From assembly GCF_023712425.1 (NCBI RefSeq), contig NZ_JAMAYG010000003.1:124001-188000 (forward strand): a stretch of 64,000 nucleotides of DNA. Reading direction: 5' to 3'. Under the pieces are notes generated by a model. It was not told where the DNA came from and searched no databases. It saw only the letters and a list, made by a program, of their open reading frames with translations. The translations under genes were made by a program, and so were the position numbers. This DNA is from Rothia sp. P100 (GTDB lineage: Bacteria; Actinomycetota; Actinomycetes; Actinomycetales; Micrococcaceae). Of the stretch, positions 16,301 to 24,219 are shown piece after piece (the stretch's first letter is position 1; every line of letters begins with the position of its first letter).

Positions 16301-16970
16301 TGGCGGTCCTTACATAGCGACTGGTGCGCTTTTCCAGGTACTGCTGGCCGATGGACAGCAGGGTGAAAATAACCAGGTAGATAGCTGCGACCTCAAGGTA
16401 CATGGCCAGGGGCTCGAAGGTGCGGGCCGCCACCTGCTTACCGGACTGGAAGAGATCCACCATAGAAATCACAGAGACCAGGGAGGTTCCCTTCACCAGG
16501 TCTATCAGGTCATTACCCAGCGGGGGCAGGGCGATGCGGGTTGCCTGCGGAATCACCACGTGGCGCAGGGTCTGAGCCCGGGTGAAGTTCAGGGTGCGAG
16601 CTGCCTCAAACTGGCCCCGAGGAATCGAGGCATAGGCAGAGCGGAACGTCTCCGCCACGTAAGCACCGGTGTTGAGGCTCAGCGCAATGATGGCAGCGCT
16701 CCAGGTATCCAGGGTGATGCCCACGCGGGGCAGACCGTAGAACACCAAGAAGAGTTGAACCAGCAGCGGGGTGCCGCGAAAGATCCACACATACGTGGTG
16801 GCTAGCCAGTTGAGCGGGTTGAACCTGCCCAGGTTGCGGGCTGCGGTGGAGAACAGACCAATCACCAGCGAAAGCACAAAGGCGATGATGGTGAGAGGGA
16901 TGGTGACCTGCGCAGCGGCCAGCAGCAGCTGCGGCAGGGACTCCACCCAAAGCTCTATATAACGATCCAT
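16293..16970 (-). CDS. Amino-acid ABC transporter permease
   Basis: The 225-residue His/Glu/Gln/Arg/opine-type permease has several hydrophobic helices and the motifs TYVWIFRGTPLLVQLFLVFYGLP and ETFRSAYASIPRGQFEAARTLNFTR (the EAA-loop region). The order binding protein, permease, ATPase is that of polar amino acid importers. It begins 24 bp after the binding-protein gene and overlaps the ATPase gene. Confidence 0.92.
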   Translation of the reverse strand: MDRYIELWVESLPQLLLAAAQVTIPLTIIAFVLSLVIGLFSTAARNLGRFNPLNWLATTYVWIFRGTPLLVQLFLVFYGLPRVGITLDTWSAAIIALSLNTGAYVAETFRSAYASIPRGQFEAARTLNFTRAQTLRHVVIPQATRIALPPLGNDLIDLVKGTSLVSVISMVDLFQSGKQVAARTFEPLAMYLEVAAIYLVIFTLLSIGQQYLEKRTSRYVRTANA

Positions 16971-16994
16971 GGTGTCCTAGGGTAGAGGTGCGCC

Positions 16995-17810
16995 TTAGGA
17001 CGCAGGGGTCAGGTCAATCCCGACGTATTTCTCGAAAATTGCCTTGAAGTCGCCGTTCTCCATGTGCTTCTTCAGGGACTCGTTAATGGCGTCCTGCAGG
17101 CTGGTGGCACCCTTGGGCATCAAAATCGCAGCCTCTGAGGGTTCACCCAGAATGCCGTCCAGCAGGCGGATGGGAGCATCGGGGTGCTGTTCCTGGTAGT
17201 AGGAGAAGGTAACGGCATCATTACCGCAGGCATCCACACGGCCGGTGAGCACCTGTTCGATGGCCTCATCAAAGCCGGTCACGATCGTCATCTGAGCGCC
17301 AGCTTCTTCCAGAAGGGTACGGAAGTTGGAAGTCTCGGAGCTAGCTGCGGTGGCGCCGTTCAGGTCGCTGACGGACTGCAGCTCTGAGCTATCCAGCACA
17401 GCAACCTTGCCTTCGGATGCCACGTAGGGCACCGAGAAATCGTACTTTTCCTGGCGCTCCGCGGTGGGTGAGACGTTGTTGATGACGATGTCATAGCGGT
17501 CAGCATCCACACCGGCAATGAGGGAGTCCCACTGAGTTTCGATGTATTCAGCTTCAACACCGAGGTCAGCGGCGATTAGGTCAGCGATCTCCTTCTCCAT
17601 GCCTACTAGCTCACCGGTTTCGTTGTGGTAGTTCCAGGGGGCGAAGGTACCTTCAAAGCCCACGCGGATTTTGCCGGCATCCTTGATGGCCTGGAGCTTA
17701 TCGGCAGCAGCGGTTGAAGAGTTCTCTGATGAGCCACCGCAGGCAGCCAGCGCTAGGGCAAGGGCACCAGCCCCGGTTAGTGAGAACATGGTACGACGGT
17801 TTACATTCAT
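16995..17810 (-). CDS. Amino-acid ABC transporter substrate-binding lipoprotein
   Basis: The ATG at 17810 is chosen because it directly begins the signal peptide MNVNRRTMF...LAACGG, a twin-arginine-like lipoprotein signal with a lipobox cysteine. The mature protein shows the SBP_bac_3 pattern IKDAGKIRVGFEGTFAPWNYHNETGE and GMEKEIADLIAADLG. The family binds polar amino acids; the link to the upstream cystathionine enzyme suggests cystine or another sulfur amino acid. It lies 46 bp after the cystathionine enzyme gene. Confidence 0.9.
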   Translation of the reverse strand: MNVNRRTMFSLTGAGALALALAACGGSSENSSTAAADKLQAIKDAGKIRVGFEGTFAPWNYHNETGELVGMEKEIADLIAADLGVEAEYIETQWDSLIAGVDADRYDIVINNVSPTAERQEKYDFSVPYVASEGKVAVLDSSELQSVSDLNGATAASSETSNFRTLLEEAGAQMTIVTGFDEAIEQVLTGRVDACGNDAVTFSYYQEQHPDAPIRLLDGILGEPSEAAILMPKGATSLQDAINESLKKHMENGDFKAIFEKYVGIDLTPAS

Positions 17811-17856
17811 GGTCTTGCCTTTCTGGGCAGGGAAAGAAGGGGTTATTACTGATAGT

Positions 17857-18993
17857 TTAGGCGGCATCGAGAGCTGCAGTGATATCAGCGATGAGATCCT
17901 CTGCTTCTTCGATACCTACGGCCACACGCACCAGGCGCTTGGTCATGCCTGAAGCTTCAAGATCTTCGTCGCTGAAAGCGCCCTGGGTCATGGTGGAGGG
18001 CAGGCAGACTAGGGACTCAATGCCACCTAGCGACACAGCGAAGGTAAAGACCTGCAGGGCGTCCAAGAAGGCCTTGATATCCTTGCCCTCCGCCATGGTG
18101 AAGGAGAAGAGCGCGCCGTTGCCGCTTGACTGCGCGGCCTGTAACTGGGCTTCAGCTTCACTGTGGGAACCGGGGAAGTAGACCTTCTGGACGGCAGGGT
18201 GGGCAGTGACTGCCTCCAGCACGCGGGCGGTGTTCTGCTGCTGGCGGTCCATGCGGATCGCCAGGGTTTTGACCGACTGAATCAGGCGGTAGGAGTCGAT
18301 GGGTGAGAGTACGTTGCCGGTAATCAGCTGGGCTTTGAAGAGCTCGTCTGCAAGGGCAGCATCATTCGTGGTGGCGACACCTGCCAGCAGGTCAGCGTGA
18401 CCGCCCAGGTACTTGGTGGCAGACTGGACCACGATGTCAGCACCCAGCTCGAGGGGGCGCTGCAGGTAGGGGGTCATAAAGGTGTTATCCACGACCAGCA
18501 CCGCCCCGTTGCGGTGGGCAATCTCGGCTACTGCCCTGATATCAACCACGCGCAGGGTGGGGTTAGTGGGGGTTTCCAGGAAAATCATGCCCACATCCTT
18601 ACCCACAAAGTCAGCGTCGGTAAGAGCGGTGAAGTCGTGCACGAACTCGTAGCTGACCCCGCGCTTGGGCATCTCGATGGTCGCCATGCGGTAGTTACCG
18701 CCGTAGACGGGCATGCCCAGCATGATGGTCTGGCCTGACTTCAGGATTCCCATGGCAGCAGCGGTAGCGCCCATACCGGTAGCGTAGACGTAAGCATGTT
18801 CAGCGCCCTCAAGAGCTGCCAGGGTGATTTCAGCGTTAGAACGGGTGGGGTTACCGCCGCGCTGGTATTCGAAAGGGCCTTCGGTGCCGTCAGTGGGCTG
18901 ACCAAAGGTGGTTGAGGTGTAGATCGGGGGAACAACCGCGTTTTCTTCGATACCGTGGAGGGCGTGAATAGCACGAGTGGTAAAACCTGCCAT
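17857..18993 (-). CDS. metB: Cystathionine gamma-synthase/gamma-lyase (PLP trans-sulfuration enzyme)
   Basis: This is a 378-residue Cys/Met-metabolism PLP enzyme. The PLP-binding SATKYLGGHAD supplies the Schiff-base lysine, and EYQRGGNPTR, ETPTNPTLRVVDI and VDNTFMTPYLQRPLELGAD are family blocks. As a synthase it would join cysteine and O-acetyl/succinylhomoserine; as a lyase it would break cystathionine. Sequence alone does not decide. The usual SLGG-ESL...P-MTH motif reads LPSTMTQ, a histidine-to-glutamine change worth noting. It heads an operon with an amino-acid importer. An 11-bp ACAATTATTGT palindrome lies upstream at 19059. Confidence 0.85.
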   Translation of the reverse strand: MAGFTTRAIHALHGIEENAVVPPIYTSTTFGQPTDGTEGPFEYQRGGNPTRSNAEITLAALEGAEHAYVYATGMGATAAAMGILKSGQTIMLGMPVYGGNYRMATIEMPKRGVSYEFVHDFTALTDADFVGKDVGMIFLETPTNPTLRVVDIRAVAEIAHRNGAVLVVDNTFMTPYLQRPLELGADIVVQSATKYLGGHADLLAGVATTNDAALADELFKAQLITGNVLSPIDSYRLIQSVKTLAIRMDRQQQNTARVLEAVTAHPAVQKVYFPGSHSEAEAQLQAAQSSGNGALFSFTMAEGKDIKAFLDALQVFTFAVSLGGIESLVCLPSTMTQGAFSDEDLEASGMTKRLVRVAVGIEEAEDLIADITAALDAA

Positions 18994-19058
18994 GGGTCAG
19001 TTGCCTTTCGGATATGCAAATGTATTGTTTGAGCCTATACCAGGCGCCGCCAGCTAGG

Positions 19059-19069
19059 ACAATTATTGT
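19059..19069. promoter_or_regulatory. Palindrome upstream of the metB operon
   Basis: ACAAT-T-ATTGT is a perfect 11-base palindrome about 66 bp upstream of the metB start, a reasonable operator position. The regulator is unknown and the element is AT-rich, so chance cannot be excluded. Confidence 0.3.
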
Positions 19070-19151
19070 TACAAGTTTATGACCTGTTTCTAGGGCATCC
19101 GGCGGGCATGTCACTAAGATCATGACCCAGTAGAAGGAAAGTTGCTGCCCG

Positions 19152-20804
19152 CTAGCGTTTCTGGTGACTGAAAGCGTACCGGTCTCGCAGAGAGTTCAGC
19201 TTCTTCACCGCCGTATCGGTGAGTTCCCATAAGGTGTCCCCTGAGCCCAATCTGCAAGGGTTAGCAAAAACCACTGGCTCCCCCTCCAGATGTGATTTTT
19301 CAAGGCTGGCAAGGGCATTAAGGCACTGGCGTTCAGGCTTAGCCGTTAATTCTTGGGCTGCGCAAAGAGTTACATAACCATGGGTAACGATATGGTGCAG
19401 AAGGATTAGAAGGTCAAGATCCCGCCGCAAACGTCGGGGAGCTAACTCTCTAATAAAGCACGCCCACACCACATCCTGCCCCTCAGCAGTTAGCTGCACC
19501 CGCACCGCATCCCCATCAGCTACTTCCTCAATCAGAGGGGCTGGCATACCGCGCTTCAGCATTTCTCTGCGCAGGGTAGTGATGCCTCCACCCTGGTAAT
19601 CCATGAGGTGGAGCTCCACTAGCACCTGTACCAGGGCGTTATTTCGGGATCGAGGCGGGTGTTGCCCCAGGTTCTCAGCCGTAACCCCGCCGAAGAACCC
19701 ACCGATTGAACCAACCATCACTGAACTAGCAGAATGCCATACATCCACCGGGGCAGATGCAGCCCAGTCTCGATGCGCCACCCCGTTGATCAGGGCCTCT
19801 TTAATAGCCCGCGGGGGCACCTGGGTGAGCAGCCTCCCCGGCTTCTCATAGGTTGCCAGGTCAACATCCTGCAGGCTCTGATACTGACTCTCGCCGGTTT
19901 CAGCAGCATACTCCAGCTCAGTTTCCAGGACGCAAATACGGGTGGCTCGTTCAATGTGGGCAAATACCGTGGCAAGTTCCTCCAACAAGGATGCCCGCGG
20001 AGGCGCCTTCCCTTCCTGGTAGACCGGCGGCAAAACGGAATATTTATGGTTCTTAGCGAAGAAGCGATAAGTAATATCTGGCTGGCCTCGCCCAATCAAC
20101 AGCAGGTAGCCAGCGTTAGTAAAAGTATTTTGTGCTGTCACTACACCCAAGCGCCGCAACAAATCCTCATCATCAGCCCTCGATAGATCGAGGTGGTTGG
20201 GCAAACCCGTCGCGTCTAAGAAACTGCGGGCGGCGTTCAAAGCGGCCGGGCGCACGTGGTAGATGGGGATTTTGGAATCCTGAGCTGACCAATCAAAGCT
20301 GAGACTCCGCCCTTGGCGCTCCCTCCACGCTTCTTCGGTCACCGCCACACACTGGTCCTTAACCCGCCAGTGAATAATATCTTTCCAGGGCACCGGCTCA
20401 ATCGCCTGGGGCGCCAAGATGACGAGCAACCTACGGCCCCTAATGTGCACCTCCTGAATACTCACGGTCAGTTGGTGCTCAGTGAGCGCGTAAATACGCC
20501 CCCGCAACCAGGCGGCGTCCATTTCGGTGCCAATAATGTCGCCCCCGTCTGCCACCCCCACAATCAGAGCACCGCCGTGCTCCGTGTTAGCCATGCAAGA
20601 GGCCTCCCCCGCCAGTGCAAAGGCGGCTTCCTCATTATGTGGGCTTGAGGGAAGTATTTCGCCGCGCCCGTTACGTCGGCCGGCTTCTTCTTTGAAGTCT
20701 AGGTAGCGTGATTCATAGGTATGAGACCAAATGTTATCTTCTAAAGCTCCCAGCACACGATTGACCTCATCGCGCACTGGATCACCGCGCAAAAACTCGT
20801 GCAT
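19152..20804 (-). CDS. AlbA_2/Schlafen-like putative DNA-binding protein
   Basis: The 550-residue protein has an N-terminal AlbA_2 domain (about residues 25-150): ESRYLDFKEEAGRR, then SCMANTEHGGALIVGVADGGDIIGTE. The middle resembles the ATP-binding C-terminal part of RecG-like/divergent AAA proteins (IKEALINGVAHRDW). The end (about residue 460 onward) looks like a winged helix. Such proteins are thought to be transcription regulators or nucleic-acid-acting proteins, sometimes linked to defence. It is a lone gene between metabolic genes with its own promoter. A specific role cannot be assigned. Confidence 0.75.
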   Translation of the reverse strand: MHEFLRGDPVRDEVNRVLGALEDNIWSHTYESRYLDFKEEAGRRNGRGEILPSSPHNEEAAFALAGEASCMANTEHGGALIVGVADGGDIIGTEMDAAWLRGRIYALTEHQLTVSIQEVHIRGRRLLVILAPQAIEPVPWKDIIHWRVKDQCVAVTEEAWRERQGRSLSFDWSAQDSKIPIYHVRPAALNAARSFLDATGLPNHLDLSRADDEDLLRRLGVVTAQNTFTNAGYLLLIGRGQPDITYRFFAKNHKYSVLPPVYQEGKAPPRASLLEELATVFAHIERATRICVLETELEYAAETGESQYQSLQDVDLATYEKPGRLLTQVPPRAIKEALINGVAHRDWAASAPVDVWHSASSVMVGSIGGFFGGVTAENLGQHPPRSRNNALVQVLVELHLMDYQGGGITTLRREMLKRGMPAPLIEEVADGDAVRVQLTAEGQDVVWACFIRELAPRRLRRDLDLLILLHHIVTHGYVTLCAAQELTAKPERQCLNALASLEKSHLEGEPVVFANPCRLGSGDTLWELTDTAVKKLNSLRDRYAFSHQKR

Positions 20805-20911
20805 AGATTCACCCTACATCTTTTGTGATACAAGTTACATACACGCACCTAAAGTTCTTAGTCCAGCCCCCGACAGCCTACCTCCACCCCTGGTGATACC
20901 CGGGCATACAA

Positions 20912-20944
20912 AAGCGCCACCTCTTAGAGAAAGAGGTGGCGCTT
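20912..20944 (-). terminator. Intrinsic terminator after the NlpC/P60 gene
   Basis: Perfect 14-base arms (AAGCGCCACCTCTT and its complement) close a 5-base loop. On the minus strand the stem is followed by TTG after CGCTT. It lies 26 bp beyond the stop of the NlpC/P60 gene. Confidence 0.8.
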
Positions 20945-20969
20945 GAGAAAAGCTAGAGAGCCTTAGACC

Positions 20970-21908
20970 TTACAGGCCAGCAGGTGAAACATAGATAGGT
21001 GCTGAGCCAGTGGGCAGGTTGACTGAGAAGATAGTGGTTCCCATGCCGTTCCAGCCACCGTGTACTGCCTGGCCGTTGCCGATGTAAACAGCGATGTGCT
21101 GCTGACCGAAGCCGTTGGATGCGTAGAGTACGAGGTCGCCCGGCTGGGGGTTGGAAGTAACAGTACCCAGTTGCATGTAATCCATGGGCCAGCCGTGGAA
21201 GTTGATGCCAGCGGCGCGCAGTGAATTGGTGGCCAGCATGGTGCAGTCGGTCTGAGCGTTTATCTGTGCGTAACCGAGGGCAGCTGCAACTACAGCATCG
21301 CGCTTAGCTGAGTTGCTAGCTGCTGAAAGAGCAGGAGCAGGTGCAGCTTCAACAGTAGAAGCAGGTGCAGCTTCGACAGTAGGAGCAGGTGCAGCTTCGA
21401 CAGTAGGAGCAGGTGCAGCTTCAACAACAGGAGCAGGTGCAGCTTCAACAACAGGAGCAGGTGCAGCTTCAACAACAGGAGCAGGTGCAGCTTCAACAAC
21501 AGGAGCAGGTGCTTCTTCAACAACAGGAGCAGCCTCGATAACCTCTACGGTTTCAGCCTGAACGGCAACTTCTGCGGGAGCTTCTGCAACAGGGGCTTCT
21601 TCAACAGGAGCCTCTTCAACTACTACCTCAACTACAGGAGCTTCCTCAACGGGAGCCTCTTCAGCGACAGCTTCTTCAACAACGGGGGTTGATTCAACGG
21701 GCTTCTCGGGGGCCACAACGTAAGCGGGCACGCCCCAAAGAGCAATCTTGCCCTCGCCGGCCAGGGCGAATGACTTGAGCAAGGGGGCAGAAACTACTGC
21801 ACCGTTATCTGCGGTGGTCTGCGGAGCTTCATTGGTTGCGTTAGCGGCTGCAAAAGCACCGCCTGCTAGAACTACACCTACCGCACCTACTGAGAGTGAA
21901 CGACGCAC
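20970..21908 (-). CDS. Secreted NlpC/P60-family cell-wall hydrolase with AP-rich repeats
   Basis: The 312-residue product has an N-terminal signal-like segment (VGAVGVVLAGGAFAAANA), a low-complexity middle and a C-terminal NlpC/P60-type domain. The catalytic Cys is in TDCTMLATNSL, a His in QQHIAVYIG and a third polar residue in AVHGGW; GDLVLYA is also typical. The middle has about eight tandem 8-residue units of the form APAPVVEA. Such enzymes cleave peptidoglycan stem peptides; the proline-rich part likely spans the wall. A palindrome and two small hairpins lie in the long 5' leader. Confidence 0.87.
   Translation of the reverse strand: MRRSLSVGAVGVVLAGGAFAAANATNEAPQTTADNGAVVSAPLLKSFALAGEGKIALWGVPAYVVAPEKPVESTPVVEEAVAEEAPVEEAPVVEVVVEEAPVEEAPVAEAPAEVAVQAETVEVIEAAPVVEEAPAPVVEAAPAPVVEAAPAPVVEAAPAPVVEAAPAPTVEAAPAPTVEAAPASTVEAAPAPALSAASNSAKRDAVVAAALGYAQINAQTDCTMLATNSLRAAGINFHGWPMDYMQLGTVTSNPQPGDLVLYASNGFGQQHIAVYIGNGQAVHGGWNGMGTTIFSVNLPTGSAPIYVSPAGL
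21340..21520 (-). repeat. Tandem 24-bp repeats inside the NlpC/P60 gene
   Basis: About seven to eight copies of a 24-bp unit (plus-strand form containing AGGAGCAGGTGCAGCTTC) encode the 8-residue AP-rich repeats. Near-identity of the copies points to recent expansion, and copy number probably varies between strains. Confidence 0.85.
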
Positions 21909-21939
21909 GTTAATACCTTTTCCTTCGTTAGAATTTCAG

Positions 21940-21992
21940 CAGCCCGCCTGTTGTACTGGGCTGTCTTTGGCTCTACTTGCTTCGTGGCAAGT
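21940..21992 (-). promoter_or_regulatory. Two small hairpins in the NlpC/P60 leader
   Basis: CAGCCC/GGGCTG (21940-21963) and ACTTGC/GCAAGT (21975-21992) could form adjacent stems in the 5' untranslated RNA of the NlpC/P60 gene. No known riboswitch consensus was recognised by eye. Confidence 0.3.
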
Positions 21993-22022
21993 TCCCAGAA
22001 GCTGATTGGACTCTGAACAGCA

Positions 22023-22060
22023 TATAACGATTTGGTAACGATGTATACCAAATCGTTATA
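22023..22060. promoter_or_regulatory. Long palindrome upstream of the NlpC/P60 gene
   Basis: TATAACGATTTGGT (22023-22036) and ACCAAATCGTTATA (22047-22060) are perfect 14-base inverted repeats around a 10-base centre that itself repeats AACGAT. It lies about 115 bp upstream of the start codon. It could be an operator or a transcript-start hairpin. The rest of the 21909-22238 gap holds nothing else that can be supported. Confidence 0.5.
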
Positions 22061-22238
22061 AAACTCTGCTTAAGATGCGCCTATCGGGCACACGGGACAC
22101 CAAAAACCCTGTAAATTAGCTGTTTTTTACTCATCAGCGTGCTATTCATCACTCCGAGGGTTAGCAGGTGAACAATTAGCTTCAAAGTATTGAATATTGG
22201 CGCAGCAGTATTCTTTGCACCGTTGAGGGGCAGGGAGC

Positions 22239-23342
22239 TTAATCTCCGCGTGACTTAAGAGTGACCGGGGGCAGTTGAGGGGCAGGGATAACGGGCATAC
22301 TCTCCCCATACTCTGCCGGTAGTAGCACGACGCCGCCAAAGCGTGGGTAGACCCCCGCCGCGGTTTCAGGTGTGGCCCCTTCTGCCAGCGCACCATCGGT
22401 CACGGATCCCTCTTCAGCACCGGGCTCAAACAGCTCTACCTGCGCTTGCCAGGCAGCGCGGGCGTCCACAATATCCTGGTGGTTCCGCCCAATGAAGTTC
22501 CACTACATGGTGATGTGCTCGCCAAAGGGCTGGCCACCTAGAACGATGAGGCGGGTCGCCCCCACCGTTTCGATGGCAAGGGTACCTGAGCCGGGCTCAA
22601 GGTAGAGCATCTGGTCTGCCTCAATACGGCGACCCTGCACGATAGCGGCTCCGGTGTCCACCAAGATGCCACGTTCGAAAGTGGGGTTCAGGGTCAGGGT
22701 GAAGTGTTGGTGCGGAGCATCCGCAGGTGGGTTCTTGGCAGCTTCGGGGTCTGATCCCGGCGCGCCCACCATAATTTCAGCTCCCAGTAGGGGTGAAAAG
22801 GTTTCAACCGGGGAAGTCCCCTGCAGGGTAGCGCTACCCATGGTGAGGGAGAGCTCGCCCAGAAAGACGCGGGCCTGTAGCGGGAGGCTGGTCGCACCGT
22901 CCGCCCCCTGGCGGGCGGCAAAGGTGAGGGGCGGAGGAACAAAGTTCTCAAAAGCGGGTTCAGTATTAAGGTGGGCCTCAGGTAGGGCAATCCAGAGCTG
23001 CACCCCGTGGAGCACCTGGGTGTCAGCGGTGGAATATTCACTGTGGTTAATGCCGTAGCCAGCTGTCATGAGGTTGAGTTCGCCGGGGCGCACGTCCGCT
23101 ACAGTGCCCAGGGAGTCCCTGTGCTCAACGGTTCCGGTGAAGATCCAGCTGGCGGTTTGCAGGCCGGTGTGGGGGTGGGGTGCCACGCGCATACCGCCGG
23201 TAGCCGCCACGTCGTCCGGGCCGTAATGGTCCACGAAACACCAGGCACCAATCATGCGGCGTTCTTTGGAAGGAAGAAGGCGGCGCACGGTCATGGCGCG
23301 CAAGCCGCCCAACGGAACGGGCCGGGGCTCAAGAAGTTTCAT
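22239..23342 (-). pseudogene. Pirin-family gene interrupted by an amber codon
   Basis: The frame from ATG 23342 encodes a pirin: RRLLPSKERRMIGAWCFVDHYGPDD and a metal-binding APHPHTGLQT...GTVEHRDS block with iron-ligand histidines. At 22503-22505 the codon is TAG, giving FGEHITM-stop. The same frame then continues WNFIGRNHQDIVDARAAW and ends at 22239 with RFGG...PAPQLPPV, the normal pirin C-terminus. Functional homologues have two tryptophans (MWWNF), so a single TGG to TAG change explains the break. The 279-residue product keeps both cupin cores except the tail, so residual activity is possible. Sequencing error should be excluded. Confidence 0.85.
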
Positions 23343-23373
23343 GGTTTTAGCCTAACCCGCGCCGAGAATTGGT

Positions 23374-23419
23374 GAAACCTTCAGCTGTGCGGAAGAGGTG
23401 AGGCACAGCTGAAGGTTTC
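23374..23419. terminator. Hairpin between pirin and the decayed membrane gene
   Basis: Perfect 16-base arms (GAAACCTTCAGCTGTG at 23374-23389 and its complement at 23404-23419) close a 14-base loop. The GAAACCTTC stem base is shared with the terminator at 2266-2310. There is no clear T-run, so direction is uncertain. Confidence 0.5.
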
Positions 23420-23439
23420 AGCAACAGCTACTGCCGGTC

Positions 23440-23666
23440 TCAGCCTATGCCTGGGACCGGCACCCAACGGTTAAAAGGCAACGAAATCACGCGCGCAATC
23501 ACCACGCCCAGAACAATGCCTAAGAAGGTGGGGGGCTCATTAGCGCGCCTTCAAAGGCATAAGGCACGTAGAGCAGAATAAATAGCGCAATGATAGTCGC
23601 CTGAAAGTTCGTATTGCCTATGCTTCAGGGCTCAACTTCTTCCTGGGTCAGTTCATCATCGTTCAT
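23440..23666 (-). pseudogene. Decayed small membrane-protein gene
   Basis: From ATG 23666 the frame reads MNDDELTQEEVEP, a TGA, then SIGNTNFQATIIALFILLYVPYAFEGALM. It then runs into a stop after a C-run at about 23536; adding one C restores TFLGIVLGVVIARVISLPFNRWVP to the end at 23440. The restored protein would be about 75 residues with two hydrophobic segments. One nonsense codon and one homopolymer frameshift mark it as a pseudogene. The family is not recognised. Confidence 0.6.
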
Positions 23667-23715
23667 GGTCTCGCTCCCCCTCAGCTTCTCAGGTGACGGT
23701 GCGGGGCAAGTGTGC

Positions 23716-24216
23716 CTAGGCCAGCACCTGCCGCTTGGAGGAAATCACGCCGGTCACGAAGCCTGCGAGGTGCAAACCGCCGTGGAAGCGGGCGTACTCA
23801 ATTTTGACGCAGCGGTCCATCACTACATTCAGCCCGGCACCCTCCCCCAGTCGCGCGGCCTCCTCATTCCAGGAGCCCAGCTGCATCCACACGGTCTTAG
23901 CGCCGGCGTCGATAGACTCCTGCACTACGCCCGGCAGATCCTCGTTGCGGCGGAAAATCTCCACCATATCAGGGGCTTCCGGCAGATCAGCCAGGGAGGC
24001 GTACACCTTCTGCCCCAGAACTTCCTTACCTTTGGCAGCAAGAATAGGGTTCACGAAATAGAGAGTGTAGGGGCTAGAGGACTGCAGGTAGGTTGCTACG
24101 AAGTAGGAGGAACGCGAAATTTTATCGCTCATACCCACAATGGCAATGCTTTTCGTATCGTGCAGAATCGCGAGACGTTCAGGGGCGCTGGGACCTTCCC
24201 AGGTACGTTCAGTCAT
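23716..24216 (-). CDS. CoA-binding protein (YccU-like Rossmann fold)
   Basis: The 166-residue protein has the CoA_binding_2 pattern: KSIAIVGMSDKISRSSYFVATYLQ, then VNPILAAKGKEVLGQKVYASLADLPEAPDMVEIFRR and WMQLGSWNEEAARLGEGAGLNVVMDRC. The family binds CoA through a Rossmann domain; its cellular role is not established. It starts 3 bp after the metY stop codon, so it is translationally linked to O-acetylhomoserine sulfhydrylase. A role around acetyl-CoA/O-acetylhomoserine metabolism is an inference from this pairing. Confidence 0.88.
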   Translation of the reverse strand: MTERTWEGPSAPERLAILHDTKSIAIVGMSDKISRSSYFVATYLQSSSPYTLYFVNPILAAKGKEVLGQKVYASLADLPEAPDMVEIFRRNEDLPGVVQESIDAGAKTVWMQLGSWNEEAARLGEGAGLNVVMDRCVKIEYARFHGGLHLAGFVTGVISSKRQVLA

Positions 24217-24219
24217 GGC

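Noticed and set aside
21313-21561. Plus-strand GAGAAST-type repeat frame opposite the NlpC/P60 gene, and the possibility of a CRISPR array
   Set aside because: The 24-bp repeats are tandem without spacers and encode a periodic wall-spanning segment on the minus strand.
21909-22022. c-di-AMP (ydaO) riboswitch before the NlpC/P60 gene
   Set aside because: The position suits it, but conserved ydaO blocks could not be found by eye; only unclassified hairpins are reported.
22142-22396. 84-codon minus-strand frame downstream of pirin
   Set aside because: It overlaps the pirin continuation in another frame and its sequence is not protein-like.
22503-22505. Amber codon as pyrrolysine or programmed readthrough in pirin
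   Set aside because: No pyrrolysine genes or readthrough context are seen; the tryptophan at this position in homologues makes a simple nonsense change more likely.
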